Part shown: positions 1 through 7,172 of the stretch, one piece after another | How positions within the stretch are numbered: the stretch's first letter is position 1 | How the letters are laid out: each line of letters starts with the position of its first letter | Assembly (NCBI GenBank): GCA_022361535.1 | Contig: JAKSAU010000698.1 | Coordinates: forward strand, 1-7,888 | Length of the DNA: 7,888 nucleotides | Reading direction: 5' to 3' | DNA from: Desulfobacterales bacterium | GTDB taxonomy: Bacteria > Desulfobacterota > Desulfobacteria > Desulfobacterales > Desulfobacteraceae | Made by a program: the position numbers and the translations under genes | The notes under the pieces: model-generated | Seen by the model: only the letters and a program-made list of their open reading frames with translations | What the model was told of the DNA's origin: nothing | Database searches by the model: none

Positions 1-1331
1 AGTGCACCCATGTCTGATCCCACATGCTGGCAGACAAAGGAGATAAACCGCCGGCCCAACTCCCGTTCATTTAATTCGCCTCGCAGGGCATTTTCCAGCC
101 CTTCTTTACCCTGGTTGAGCCAGTCTGACTCTTTAAGGGTGGTGGCCATATGGTTCAAGGCACCTGCCAGCTTTCCAAGTTCATCGCGCTGGCGGATTTC
201 TATGGAGGTGGAAAAATTTCCCTTTGCAATGGCTTGAGCAAACTCCACTCCTTTAATAATCGGCTTGGCAATGGTGCGGGATAGAAGATAGGCAAAAATA
301 CCAATGACGGCTATGAGAACTACGGAAAGTCCCATGGTCTTGCCAAGAATTTTGCGGACACTTTCTTCTATTTCATATTTATCTATTTTTGAAATCAGGT
401 ACCAGTTCAGGCCATGGATATCCAATTTGTTATAGGCTGCCAGGACGGTATTTCCGGCAGAATCAATATAAATATCAGATCCGCCTTCGTATCCTCCTTC
501 AATAGCGTCTTGCCAATAAGCCAGGGTCCGGTCCAGGCTGAACCCTAGAATATAGGCACCATCTCCCAAGGTTTTGACATCACTTCTTAATTCGAAGCGT
601 TTTTCCAATCGGTCATAGCTGAGAAGGTAGGACTCCCCGGTTTCTCCCATTCCTTTCCTGGATTCCATGAATTTGGCGATGAACTGAGGGGTCAATTTAA
701 CAATAATAATAGATACAATTCGGCCGTCAGCATCAATGACCGGTTCTGAGAAAAAGGCTGTTTCCTCATTTTTATCCGGTTCAAACGGTGCAAAATCTAT
801 GACGGCTCCCTTATCCGTGGTCAGCACATATTTATAGGCCAAAGAAAGATTAGTAGCGGACCAGGCAGATTGATTGAGCCGTTCTCCAACAATTTTCTGG
901 TTGGCTAAGGAGAAAAGGATTCTTCCGTAATCCCTGCCGATAATAAGCACATCATCGCAGCCAAAGGCATCAGCAAACCGCTGCAGATGATTTATGTTTT
1001 CATTGATGGTGGATTTATACACACGATTGATGAAATCCGAAGACACTCCTTTTTGGTCATGGTAGCGGACTAAATTTTGGCTTAGTTGCAGGATCTGGTT
1101 ACTTTTGGCCAGTCGCTTTAGATCCATGAACCGCTCATTGAATATGGATTCAATCTGGCTGGTCCGTATTGTCTGGACAGCACTCATCTGGTCGAATGAT
1201 TTATCCATCATGGCTTTTGTAGCCAGGATAGATCCGTAATACCCGGTAATGATAAGGGGAAGAATTCCGGTCAGAATAAAGGCTAAGACCAGCTTTGGCC
1301 GTATGGCCATGTTGTTGAGCTTGGACAGCAT
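1..1331 (-). CDS. Membrane sensor protein, dCache-HAMP-GAF, likely sensor histidine kinase (N-terminal part)
   Basis: This is an incomplete gene: 443 codons are present, reading from ATG at 1331 leftwards off the window, and no stop is seen. The start is supported by GAGG about 8 bases upstream. Residues 12-33 form a hydrophobic TM1 after a short basic N-terminus. Residues ~35-315 are a periplasmic sensor region; GETGESYLL at 229-237 is typical of the Cache fold. TM2 is at ~332-352. HAMP follows at ~350-402, with the conserved Pro357 after TM2 and the DELG motif at 383-386. Residues ~404-443 (DWLNQGKEGLENALRGEL onwards, then VGSDMGA) resemble the linker and first helix of a GAF domain. In this HAMP-GAF arrangement the missing part is usually HisKA-HATPase, often with REC, so a (hybrid) sensor kinase is inferred. 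A chemoreceptor is less likely because no signalling coiled coil follows HAMP. The ligand is unknown. It is transcribed divergently from the dikinase-like gene. Confidence 0.85.
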   Translation of the reverse strand, partial: MLSKLNNMAIRPKLVLAFILTGILPLIITGYYGSILATKAMMDKSFDQMSAVQTIRTSQIESIFNERFMDLKRLAKSNQILQLSQNLVRYHDQKGVSSDFINRVYKSTINENINHLQRFADAFGCDDVLIIGRDYGRILFSLANQKIVGERLNQSAWSATNLSLAYKYVLTTDKGAVIDFAPFEPDKNEETAFFSEPVIDADGRIVSIIIVKLTPQFIAKFMESRKGMGETGESYLLSYDRLEKRFELRSDVKTLGDGAYILGFSLDRTLAYWQDAIEGGYEGGSDIYIDSAGNTVLAAYNKLDIHGLNWYLISKIDKYEIEESVRKILGKTMGLSVVLIAVIGIFAYLLSRTIAKPIIKGVEFAQAIAKGNFSTSIEIRQRDELGKLAGALNHMATTLKESDWLNQGKEGLENALRGELNERELGRRFISFVCQHVGSDMGA

Positions 1332-1395
1332 GTGAATATCCTCAAGTTGTAGGTCAGGATTAACGGGGGCTCTCCCCCAAGCAACATCGCGGAAA

Positions 1396-1425
1396 ACAAT
1401 ACCATAAAGTATTCTAAAAATTCAA
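1396..1425 (-). promoter_or_regulatory. Candidate sigma-70-like promoter for the sensor gene
   Basis: Read on the minus strand, TTGAAT (1425-1420) and TATTGT (1401-1396) are separated by 18 bases. Each matches the -35 and -10 consensus at 4 of 6 positions. Transcription would begin near 1389, giving a leader of about 58 bases before the sensor ATG. This is consensus matching in an AT-rich stretch only, so it is tentative. Confidence 0.3.
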
Positions 1426-1642
1426 GAAACCGTATTTATTAATCAAGAGTCAACTCATCTTCAGGTATTGGCTCGTTCGTCACGGGAGAACGGCTTTAGG
1501 TGTATTTATTGGAAATTACAGCAGCCGTTTCAGGGATGAGTGTGTCTTGGCCGGTTCCTAACCCAAAACTTAGGTTACAAATGACCTGCAACATGGTAGA
1601 CTGACAGCTTGATATCAACCTCAAAGATTCTACATGGCAAAA

Positions 1643-1650
1643 GAGAGGAA
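1643..1650 (+). promoter_or_regulatory. Ribosome binding site deciding a GTG start
   Basis: GAGAGGAA lies 3 bases before GTG at 1654, with the AGGA core 4 bases from the start. The frame stays open upstream to a TTG at 1609, but no Shine-Dalgarno sequence precedes that TTG, so GTG 1654 is preferred. Confidence 0.65.
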
Positions 1651-1653
1651 ACA

Positions 1654-4600
1654 GTGAAGTCAAAAGCCCTTGAAGTTAACCTTTCAGATACCCGGGCAGA
1701 GGTCTCAATAGATGAACAGTACGAGTTGCTTTTAACGTTTTTCGACGGATATGTGGGCATCATCAACCGTCTGGAAACCTTTTTAAAAGAATTGTCCCAC
1801 CCCTACAGGAACTGGGGATTTATTGTAAGTGAGTCCCGGCACTTCTCCCTTCACTATTTCCATCTTTACAGCTCTGAAAAGAATGGACGCAAGGCCCTGG
1901 AACTGTTCAGTGACATTTTTATAACGGCTTTTGAATCCGTGTCTGATCCTGAGGTAAAAACAAGTGCCGCAGACAACCTCATGCTGGTCATGCATCATAT
2001 TGCCAAGGCAGGCAAAGAAGGACTTAAAACCTTTGAACCCACTATGATAAAGGAAATAAATTGGATTTTATCCCTTGAGCCTGAGGACTTTTTCTATTTT
2101 GTTTCCTCTTATTATCAGCCTGACCGTATGGCAAGCCATATGATCGAGCAAGAAACTGGCTTGGAAGAAAAAGCACTTGTTTTGCCTTTAAATACTTTTT
2201 TGGTCCGGTTTTTTAAGACCTCTTTTAACTTTTGGCTTTCCCAGGACGATCCAGCCGCCTGGATGAAGGAAAACATAGATGAGTGGCGCCTGAGTGATGA
2301 GATGATGGACCTTTTAAGCCAAGTCTCCCATGATCGGGTAAAAGAATGGCAGGTAAACCTAAAAGAGATCGAAGCTCCGGGCCTGGACAGCTTTAAAACT
2401 ACATCCTGCCTTGTAACGCTTACCGGCCACAGGGATTTTGTCAAGCGGTTCCGTGATATGCCCAGAAAGATCTTGTCCCTTACAGGGGGCCGGACTTATG
2501 GCAAATATTTTAAGCTTACCTTTTTATTTTATATTATCCATGCACCCGGGTTATCCATGATCCACAGGGAGGCTTTGGGCGATATTCACAGGACCCTGAT
2601 CCGCCTCATCGGAGAACGGGATTATAAAAAGGATATTCCTATTGTTGACCAGACTTTTGCACTGCTCAAAGAACACAAGGGCCGGTATCCAGGGACAGTT
2701 CTTGAGTGCATCCACAAAATCGGTGATGCCGTATACAAAACCGATGAAATAGAACTGATTAACCATTTTATCGACCGGTCTGTAGACCATGGGTTCCAGT
2801 TCCCCATGATCCGGGGAACCGGAGACGACTGGCAGATCAAAGGCAATATGGCCCATGTGAAAAACATCCGGGTCTTTTTAAATTTGGTAGGCAAGCATCC
2901 CAATAAATCAAAACGCTTGTTGTCTGCACTTATTACCTCATTGGCAGTTGGTGGAGTGTTTATCCGGGATACGGATCTTTTCCCAAGGGATATCACCAAA
3001 TTTCTCAACGCGGACATTGTACCGGTGTATAACCTGGTCAAACAGCTTTCACGCCTGCTGCCGGCCTTTTTTAACGAAATAGGGGCAGAGGGTGAACTGC
3101 GCGATATTTCTACCGAGCTGGATGAGGCCTGTTTTAGGAGGGACCGGCTGGTCCATTTTTTACGAAAGCAGTGCCATGTTGAAAGCTCCTCCAGGATTGT
3201 GGAGTTTATCCAGGAAGTCATGATGTTCTGGAAGACCAGGGATAAAAAACCGTTGGAACCCTATGTGCCCCCTTCCATTTATGCGGAAATCGAAACCGAA
3301 GGCCGTTTTATTGATGGGCCCAATGCTGTGTTCCAAGCCCTGGCTTATAAAAAGCTTGAAACACCGTCCGATTTTCTGGTCACCCCCCAGGAGGAACTGG
3401 ACCGGATCGTGGACAAGGTTGATGGGGTAACGGATTTGGACCGAACCCGATCTAAGTTGATACTTAATTTCTATAAACTGCTCAATGAAAAATATGGGAC
3501 AGATAACCTGGATTTATCTGCGTATCTGGACGCTCACAAGGCACAAGGCCTGCCTGATCCTCAGGATGTCATCCTGGCCCTGGAAGAGACGGATCTTGAA
3601 ACCAGGATCGGGGCACTTCTTGCGTATATGACGGAACTCAAGGAGATCATCCTGTCTGAAGAGCAGTATCCGGTAAATGAATCCATATACCATAAACGGC
3701 ATTTTGCCGTTGATATTCCATCTATGTACGGATCTTACAGCGAAGCCAAGTTTGACGCCCTGGGACTGACCCTGAGAATAGAAAGTGTGGTCAATGTCCT
3801 TTTTGAGGACTTGATCAACAGCATTGACCTGCGCTTGATCACCAAGCCTACCTTTGTGAAGATCTTTGGGATATTAAAGCTGTTCCGCCAGGCTTTAGCC
3901 CTGGACGGGATTGTATCCAACAAGCTGGATACCCAAATGGAGTTCTTAAAGTATTCCATTAATATCACCACCTGCTCCTTTACCCAGTACCTGGATATTT
4001 TCAAGGGATTTACAAAGGCTGTGGCTGATGCCGTAAACGACCATTTCAATAACCTTCACTCATTGAACCTGGTAAACCTTGATGCACGGCTTGGCAGTGA
4101 TAAAATCCTGGAAAAGTATCTGCCCAAAGGCTATGACCCTGCCAAAGATGCCAATACACCGGCTGCTGTAAAAATGGCCAAAAAACTGGACCAGCGGGTG
4201 GCAGATATCTTTTTCAGGGATCGAATCGCTACGTCCCTTGGACTGCAGCAGATGGATGTCTTTTTAAACCGGGTTCTCAATACCTTGTTCAGACAGTCCG
4301 AGCGGCTATCTCAGGATGAATTGTCCGCCCTGCTTAACTACGATCCCAAGGCTGCCGTGTCCAGTATTGATGCTCAGGAACTGTTCAGCCACAATATCAT
4401 ATACCTTGGCAACAAAGGGCTGAACCTGATCAAGCTCAAGCACTTGGGTGTGGAAGTGCCCAACGGGTTTATCATTACTACGGAAGTGTTCAAATGCCTG
4501 GATCTAATTGACGGGTATATCCCGGCTTCTGTTAATTTCAGACAATTGGTCACCCATATGCTGGAACAGCTTGAGCAGGCAACCGGATTTAAGTTCGGGG

Positions 4601-5865
4601 ATCCTGAAAACCCATTGCTCTTGTCTGTGAGGTCAGGATCATCCATTTCCCAACCCGGGATGCTAGACTCCTTTTTAAATGTGGGCATCAATGAAGAGAT
4701 TGCCGCAAGCCTTGCTGAAAAATCAGGCAACCCTTGGTTTGCCTGGGACTCCTACCGCAGGTTTATCCAAGCCTATGGTATGGTTTACGGTATACAGCGG
4801 GACCGGTTTGATGCGATCATCAAACAGTTTAAGGAACGGGCCGGTATAACGTTTAAACGATACTTTACCGGTGATCAGATGCGTGAAGTGGCCATGGCGT
4901 ATAAAGAATTGCTGGTAGATGAGGGGATTGAACTGATCGAAGCCCCCATGGACCAACTTTTTCTGGCCATTAAAAAGGTCTTTTCATCCTGGAACTCCAA
5001 GCGTGCCCAGGATTATAGGAAGATCATGGGAATCTCTGATGACTGGGGCACAGCTGTGACTGTTCAGTCCATGGTTTTCGGGAACCGGTCCAGGGAATCC
5101 GGGTCCGGTGTAGTTTTTACCCACAGCCCCAAGTTGCCCGGTGATACCATCCGGTTATGGGGGGATTTTACCATTGGCAATCAAGGGGAAGATGTGGTAT
5201 CCGGTTTGGTTAAAACCCTTCCTATTTCCGAGCTCCAAAGGGAATTGGAAAAACGGGATACGAAAATAAGCTTGGAAACACGGTTTCCAAAGATTTTTGA
5301 AAAAATGAGGACCATTGTCCAGCAGTTGATCTATGAAGGGGGCTGGAACCCGCAGGAGATCGAGTTTACCTTTCAGGGGACAGAGCCCGAGGATTTATTT
5401 ATCCTCCAGGCCCGGGATTTATCGTTAAGGGACAGGAAGAAAATCGAACGATTTGATGCAGACCCTGAAACCCTTGAAAGAGATTATCTGGGACAAGGTA
5501 TCGGGGTTTCAGGCGGGGCCATGAGCGGCAGGATCGTTTTTACCCTGGAAGAGATTGACGGATTCAGAAGAATGGATCCTGATGCCCGTCTGATTCTGGT
5601 TCGAAACGACACTGTTCCGGATGATATCCTGGAAATCGATGCAGCAGACGGAATTTTGACGGCCAGGGGAGGACTGACTTCCCATGCGGCAGTTGTGGCT
5701 TATAATTTAGGGAAAACCTGTGTGGTTGGATGTGAAAATTTAATCTGCAACGAGGAAGACAGAATTTGTGAAATGGACGGGGTGATCATGAATACCGGTG
5801 ACTTCATCAGTATTGACGGTCATAACGGAGCTGTCTACCAGGGGCAGATGAAAGTAGTTGCTTAA
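1654..5865 (+). CDS. PEP/pyruvate-binding (PPDK-type ATP-grasp) and phosphohistidine-domain protein with large novel N-terminus
   Basis: The protein has 1403 residues from GTG 1654 and a TAA stop. Residues 1 to ~905 are soluble and look mostly helical; I recognise no domain there and no membrane segment. Residues ~910-1260 are a PPDK_N ATP-grasp domain: LGNKGLNL (918-925), VRSGSSIS (992-999), QPGMLDS (1000-1006), SYRRFIQ (1033-1039), GTAVTVQSM (1132-1140), QGEDVVSG (1177-1184), EIEF (1235-1238) and LQAR (1251-1254). Residues corresponding to the ATP-site Lys22, Arg92, Glu323, Gln335 and Arg337 of Clostridium symbiosum PPDK are kept (K921, R993, E1237, Q1252, R1254); Asp321 is conservatively Glu (E1235). 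Residues ~1290-1403 are the swivelling PEP-utiliser domain, with the phospho-acceptor His1344 inside GGLTSHAAVVA. The protein stops where PPDK would enter its TIM barrel, so the PEP/pyruvate site is missing. It should bind ATP and autophosphorylate on His; the final acceptor is unknown. Database labels such as 'PPDK' or 'PEP synthase' would overstate what is known. A GAPDH gene follows 61 bp downstream. Confidence 0.9.
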   Translation: MKSKALEVNLSDTRAEVSIDEQYELLLTFFDGYVGIINRLETFLKELSHPYRNWGFIVSESRHFSLHYFHLYSSEKNGRKALELFSDIFITAFESVSDPEVKTSAADNLMLVMHHIAKAGKEGLKTFEPTMIKEINWILSLEPEDFFYFVSSYYQPDRMASHMIEQETGLEEKALVLPLNTFLVRFFKTSFNFWLSQDDPAAWMKENIDEWRLSDEMMDLLSQVSHDRVKEWQVNLKEIEAPGLDSFKTTSCLVTLTGHRDFVKRFRDMPRKILSLTGGRTYGKYFKLTFLFYIIHAPGLSMIHREALGDIHRTLIRLIGERDYKKDIPIVDQTFALLKEHKGRYPGTVLECIHKIGDAVYKTDEIELINHFIDRSVDHGFQFPMIRGTGDDWQIKGNMAHVKNIRVFLNLVGKHPNKSKRLLSALITSLAVGGVFIRDTDLFPRDITKFLNADIVPVYNLVKQLSRLLPAFFNEIGAEGELRDISTELDEACFRRDRLVHFLRKQCHVESSSRIVEFIQEVMMFWKTRDKKPLEPYVPPSIYAEIETEGRFIDGPNAVFQALAYKKLETPSDFLVTPQEELDRIVDKVDGVTDLDRTRSKLILNFYKLLNEKYGTDNLDLSAYLDAHKAQGLPDPQDVILALEETDLETRIGALLAYMTELKEIILSEEQYPVNESIYHKRHFAVDIPSMYGSYSEAKFDALGLTLRIESVVNVLFEDLINSIDLRLITKPTFVKIFGILKLFRQALALDGIVSNKLDTQMEFLKYSINITTCSFTQYLDIFKGFTKAVADAVNDHFNNLHSLNLVNLDARLGSDKILEKYLPKGYDPAKDANTPAAVKMAKKLDQRVADIFFRDRIATSLGLQQMDVFLNRVLNTLFRQSERLSQDELSALLNYDPKAAVSSIDAQELFSHNIIYLGNKGLNLIKLKHLGVEVPNGFIITTEVFKCLDLIDGYIPASVNFRQLVTHMLEQLEQATGFKFGDPENPLLLSVRSGSSISQPGMLDSFLNVGINEEIAASLAEKSGNPWFAWDSYRRFIQAYGMVYGIQRDRFDAIIKQFKERAGITFKRYFTGDQMREVAMAYKELLVDEGIELIEAPMDQLFLAIKKVFSSWNSKRAQDYRKIMGISDDWGTAVTVQSMVFGNRSRESGSGVVFTHSPKLPGDTIRLWGDFTIGNQGEDVVSGLVKTLPISELQRELEKRDTKISLETRFPKIFEKMRTIVQQLIYEGGWNPQEIEFTFQGTEPEDLFILQARDLSLRDRKKIERFDADPETLERDYLGQGIGVSGGAMSGRIVFTLEEIDGFRRMDPDARLILVRNDTVPDDILEIDAADGILTARGGLTSHAAVVAYNLGKTCVVGCENLICNEEDRICEMDGVIMNTGDFISIDGHNGAVYQGQMKVVA

Positions 5866-5926
5866 GCTAAAGTTCATTTATTTAATACTAATAATTTAAA
5901 GAATATTTAAATCAAGGGAAGAAAAA
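5866..5926 (+). promoter_or_regulatory. AT-rich intergenic spacer with palindrome and GAPDH ribosome binding site
   Basis: This 61-bp gap is strongly AT-rich. ATTTAAA (5894-5900) and TTTAAAT (5906-5912) form a 7-bp inverted repeat with a 5-base loop, just before the Shine-Dalgarno AAGGGAAG (5914-5921), which sits 5 bases before ATG 5927. There is no GC stem followed by a T-run, so it is not an intrinsic terminator, and read-through from the dikinase-like gene is expected. An internal promoter or a regulator site here is possible but unproven. Confidence 0.45.
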
Positions 5927-7165
5927 ATGACAAAGGTACTGGGGATTAACGGGCTGGGGAGAATTGGAAAACTGACCTTGTGGCACCATGCCGGCAGACA
6001 GTTTTTTGATGAGATTGTCATTAATGTCGGCAGAGAGGTTGGTACCTCAATGGAGGACCTTATTCATTATATTGAGCGGGACTCCTCTTATGGGCGCTTG
6101 GAAGCCTTTCTTCACGGTTATCAGGGCAAACCGGTGATCACGGATGTTGATGCAGATGCCTCAACCTTCAAGGTCAATGGTGTAAATGTCAAGATTCTTA
6201 AAAAAATGCGGAATCCAAAAGATATTGAATGGGCTGAGAACAACGTGGAGATCGTTGTGGATACCACTGGCCAATTCCTTGACCCCAATGTAGATGCAGG
6301 AGACCCCAAGGGTTCCATCCGGGGGCATATTGAAGCCGGTGCCCAAAAAGTAATTGCATCTGCGCCTTTTAAGCTCAAACAGGGCGCGGTTATGCCGGAT
6401 GACTCCGTCACAACAGTCATGGGTATTAATGACAAAGATTATGATCCTGTGCGCCATTGCCTGATATCCAATGCATCCTGTACCACTACCTGTCTGTCCC
6501 ATATGGTCAAACCTTTGCTAGATGCCTTTGGTGTTGAACGGGTATTGTCCGCATCCATGGCCACAGTTCATGCGGCCACAGGTTCCCAGCAGGTTCTGGA
6601 CCGTCTGCCCGGCACAGGCAAAACCGACTTGAGAAAAAACCGGTCCATCATGAATAATATTATTCTGACCACAACAGGAGCGGCCAAAGCCCTTCAGCTG
6701 GTTATCCCGGAGATGGGCAGCATAGGGTTTATCGCCGAGTCGGTACGCATTCCAACATCCACCGGTTCTTTGATTATCCTTGTGATTAACCTCCAGGAAG
6801 AGCTGGATAAAAAACCAGTGCGCCGCGACCTGATCAACCAAATCTACCAGGATACGGCAGAGAAACAGGCCAATGGGTACCTGGTGTATACGAACAAGCA
6901 AAATGTTTCGTCCGATATTATTGGTACGCCAAGAGCGGCAGCAGTCATCGAAGGCCACGAAACCCATACCCGGACCGGTGCCATTACCATTAACCTTGAG
7001 CACATGCAGGGCATTGACAAAGAGGTGCTCGAGAGCATTAAAGATCATGTGGGCTCCATCCAGGTGACCCAGGCGGTCATCTATGGCTGGTATGATAATG
7101 AAATGGCCTCCTATGTCAACATGATGGGAGACCGGACGGTTTCCATTGCAGAGTCCATGGAATAA
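5927..7165 (+). CDS. gap: Glyceraldehyde-3-phosphate dehydrogenase, divergent enlarged form
   Basis: This is a GAPDH-family NAD(P)-dependent oxidoreductase that interconverts glyceraldehyde 3-phosphate and 1,3-bisphosphoglycerate in glycolysis/gluconeogenesis, presumably in the cytoplasm. ATG 5927 follows a good AAGGGAAG site. The Rossmann motif GINGLGRIG is at residues 6-14. Catalytic Cys185 is in SNASCTTTC and the catalytic His215 is in TVHAATGSQ. TTTGAAKAL and the VRIPT arginine are the expected phosphate-site elements. VSSD and GWYDNE near the C-terminus are also family signatures. At 412 residues it is about 75 longer than usual (~335), with insertions spread through both domains rather than one added domain. 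Unusual points: Val34 stands where the Asp that binds the adenine ribose of NAD normally is (NVG instead of ND); CTTTC replaces CTTNC; and YDNEM replaces YDNEW. NADP preference or a related phosphorylated substrate (such as erythrose 4-phosphate) is therefore possible. It probably shares a transcript with the upstream dikinase-like gene and ends at the terminator at 7184. Confidence 0.93.
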   Translation: MTKVLGINGLGRIGKLTLWHHAGRQFFDEIVINVGREVGTSMEDLIHYIERDSSYGRLEAFLHGYQGKPVITDVDADASTFKVNGVNVKILKKMRNPKDIEWAENNVEIVVDTTGQFLDPNVDAGDPKGSIRGHIEAGAQKVIASAPFKLKQGAVMPDDSVTTVMGINDKDYDPVRHCLISNASCTTTCLSHMVKPLLDAFGVERVLSASMATVHAATGSQQVLDRLPGTGKTDLRKNRSIMNNIILTTTGAAKALQLVIPEMGSIGFIAESVRIPTSTGSLIILVINLQEELDKKPVRRDLINQIYQDTAEKQANGYLVYTNKQNVSSDIIGTPRAAAVIEGHETHTRTGAITINLEHMQGIDKEVLESIKDHVGSIQVTQAVIYGWYDNEMASYVNMMGDRTVSIAESME

Positions 7166-7172
7166 ATATTAT

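Larger units (their letters stand above)
1332..1653. other. Divergent intergenic region
   Basis: This 322-bp stretch separates the two divergent genes and contains no convincing gene. What can be seen: a 5-bp GC hairpin (1365-1378) in the sensor leader; the candidate minus-strand promoter at 1396-1425; a 9-bp direct repeat GTATTTATT at 1432-1440 and 1502-1510; small inverted repeats CGTTC/GAACG (1474-1492) and CCTAA/TTAGG (1557-1574); and the plus-strand ribosome binding site at its right end. I could not find a convincing plus-strand promoter. The small repeats are within what chance would give. Confidence 0.6.

Noticed and set aside
10..237. 75-codon plus-strand open frame
   Set aside because: It lies antisense to the HAMP/GAF part of the sensor gene, which carries clear domain motifs; the frame has no recognisable protein character.
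1365..1378. GGGGG-CTCT-CCCCC hairpin as a terminator
   Set aside because: The stem is only 5 bp and no T-run follows on either strand; it falls within the sensor leader.
1474..1574. Short inverted repeats and TGGC elements as operators or a sigma-54 promoter
   Set aside because: Arms are only 5 bp, and no TTGC-type element occurs at the required spacing from a TGGC.
1609..1653. TTG 1609 as the start of the dikinase-like protein
   Set aside because: It has no Shine-Dalgarno sequence, whereas GTG 1654 is preceded by GAGAGGAA at good spacing.
2115..3221. Several 100-200-codon minus-strand open frames
   Set aside because: They are antisense to the continuous 1403-codon gene, have no ribosome binding sites of note and no recognisable motifs.
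1654..5865. Calling the large gene ppdK or ppsA
   Set aside because: The PEP/pyruvate-binding TIM barrel is absent and two thirds of the protein is unrelated, so a PPDK or PEP synthase activity cannot be supported.
6121..7048. Minus-strand open frames up to 176 codons, and a plus-strand one at 6873-7067
   Set aside because: They overlap the GAPDH coding sequence, whose catalytic motifs establish the real frame.
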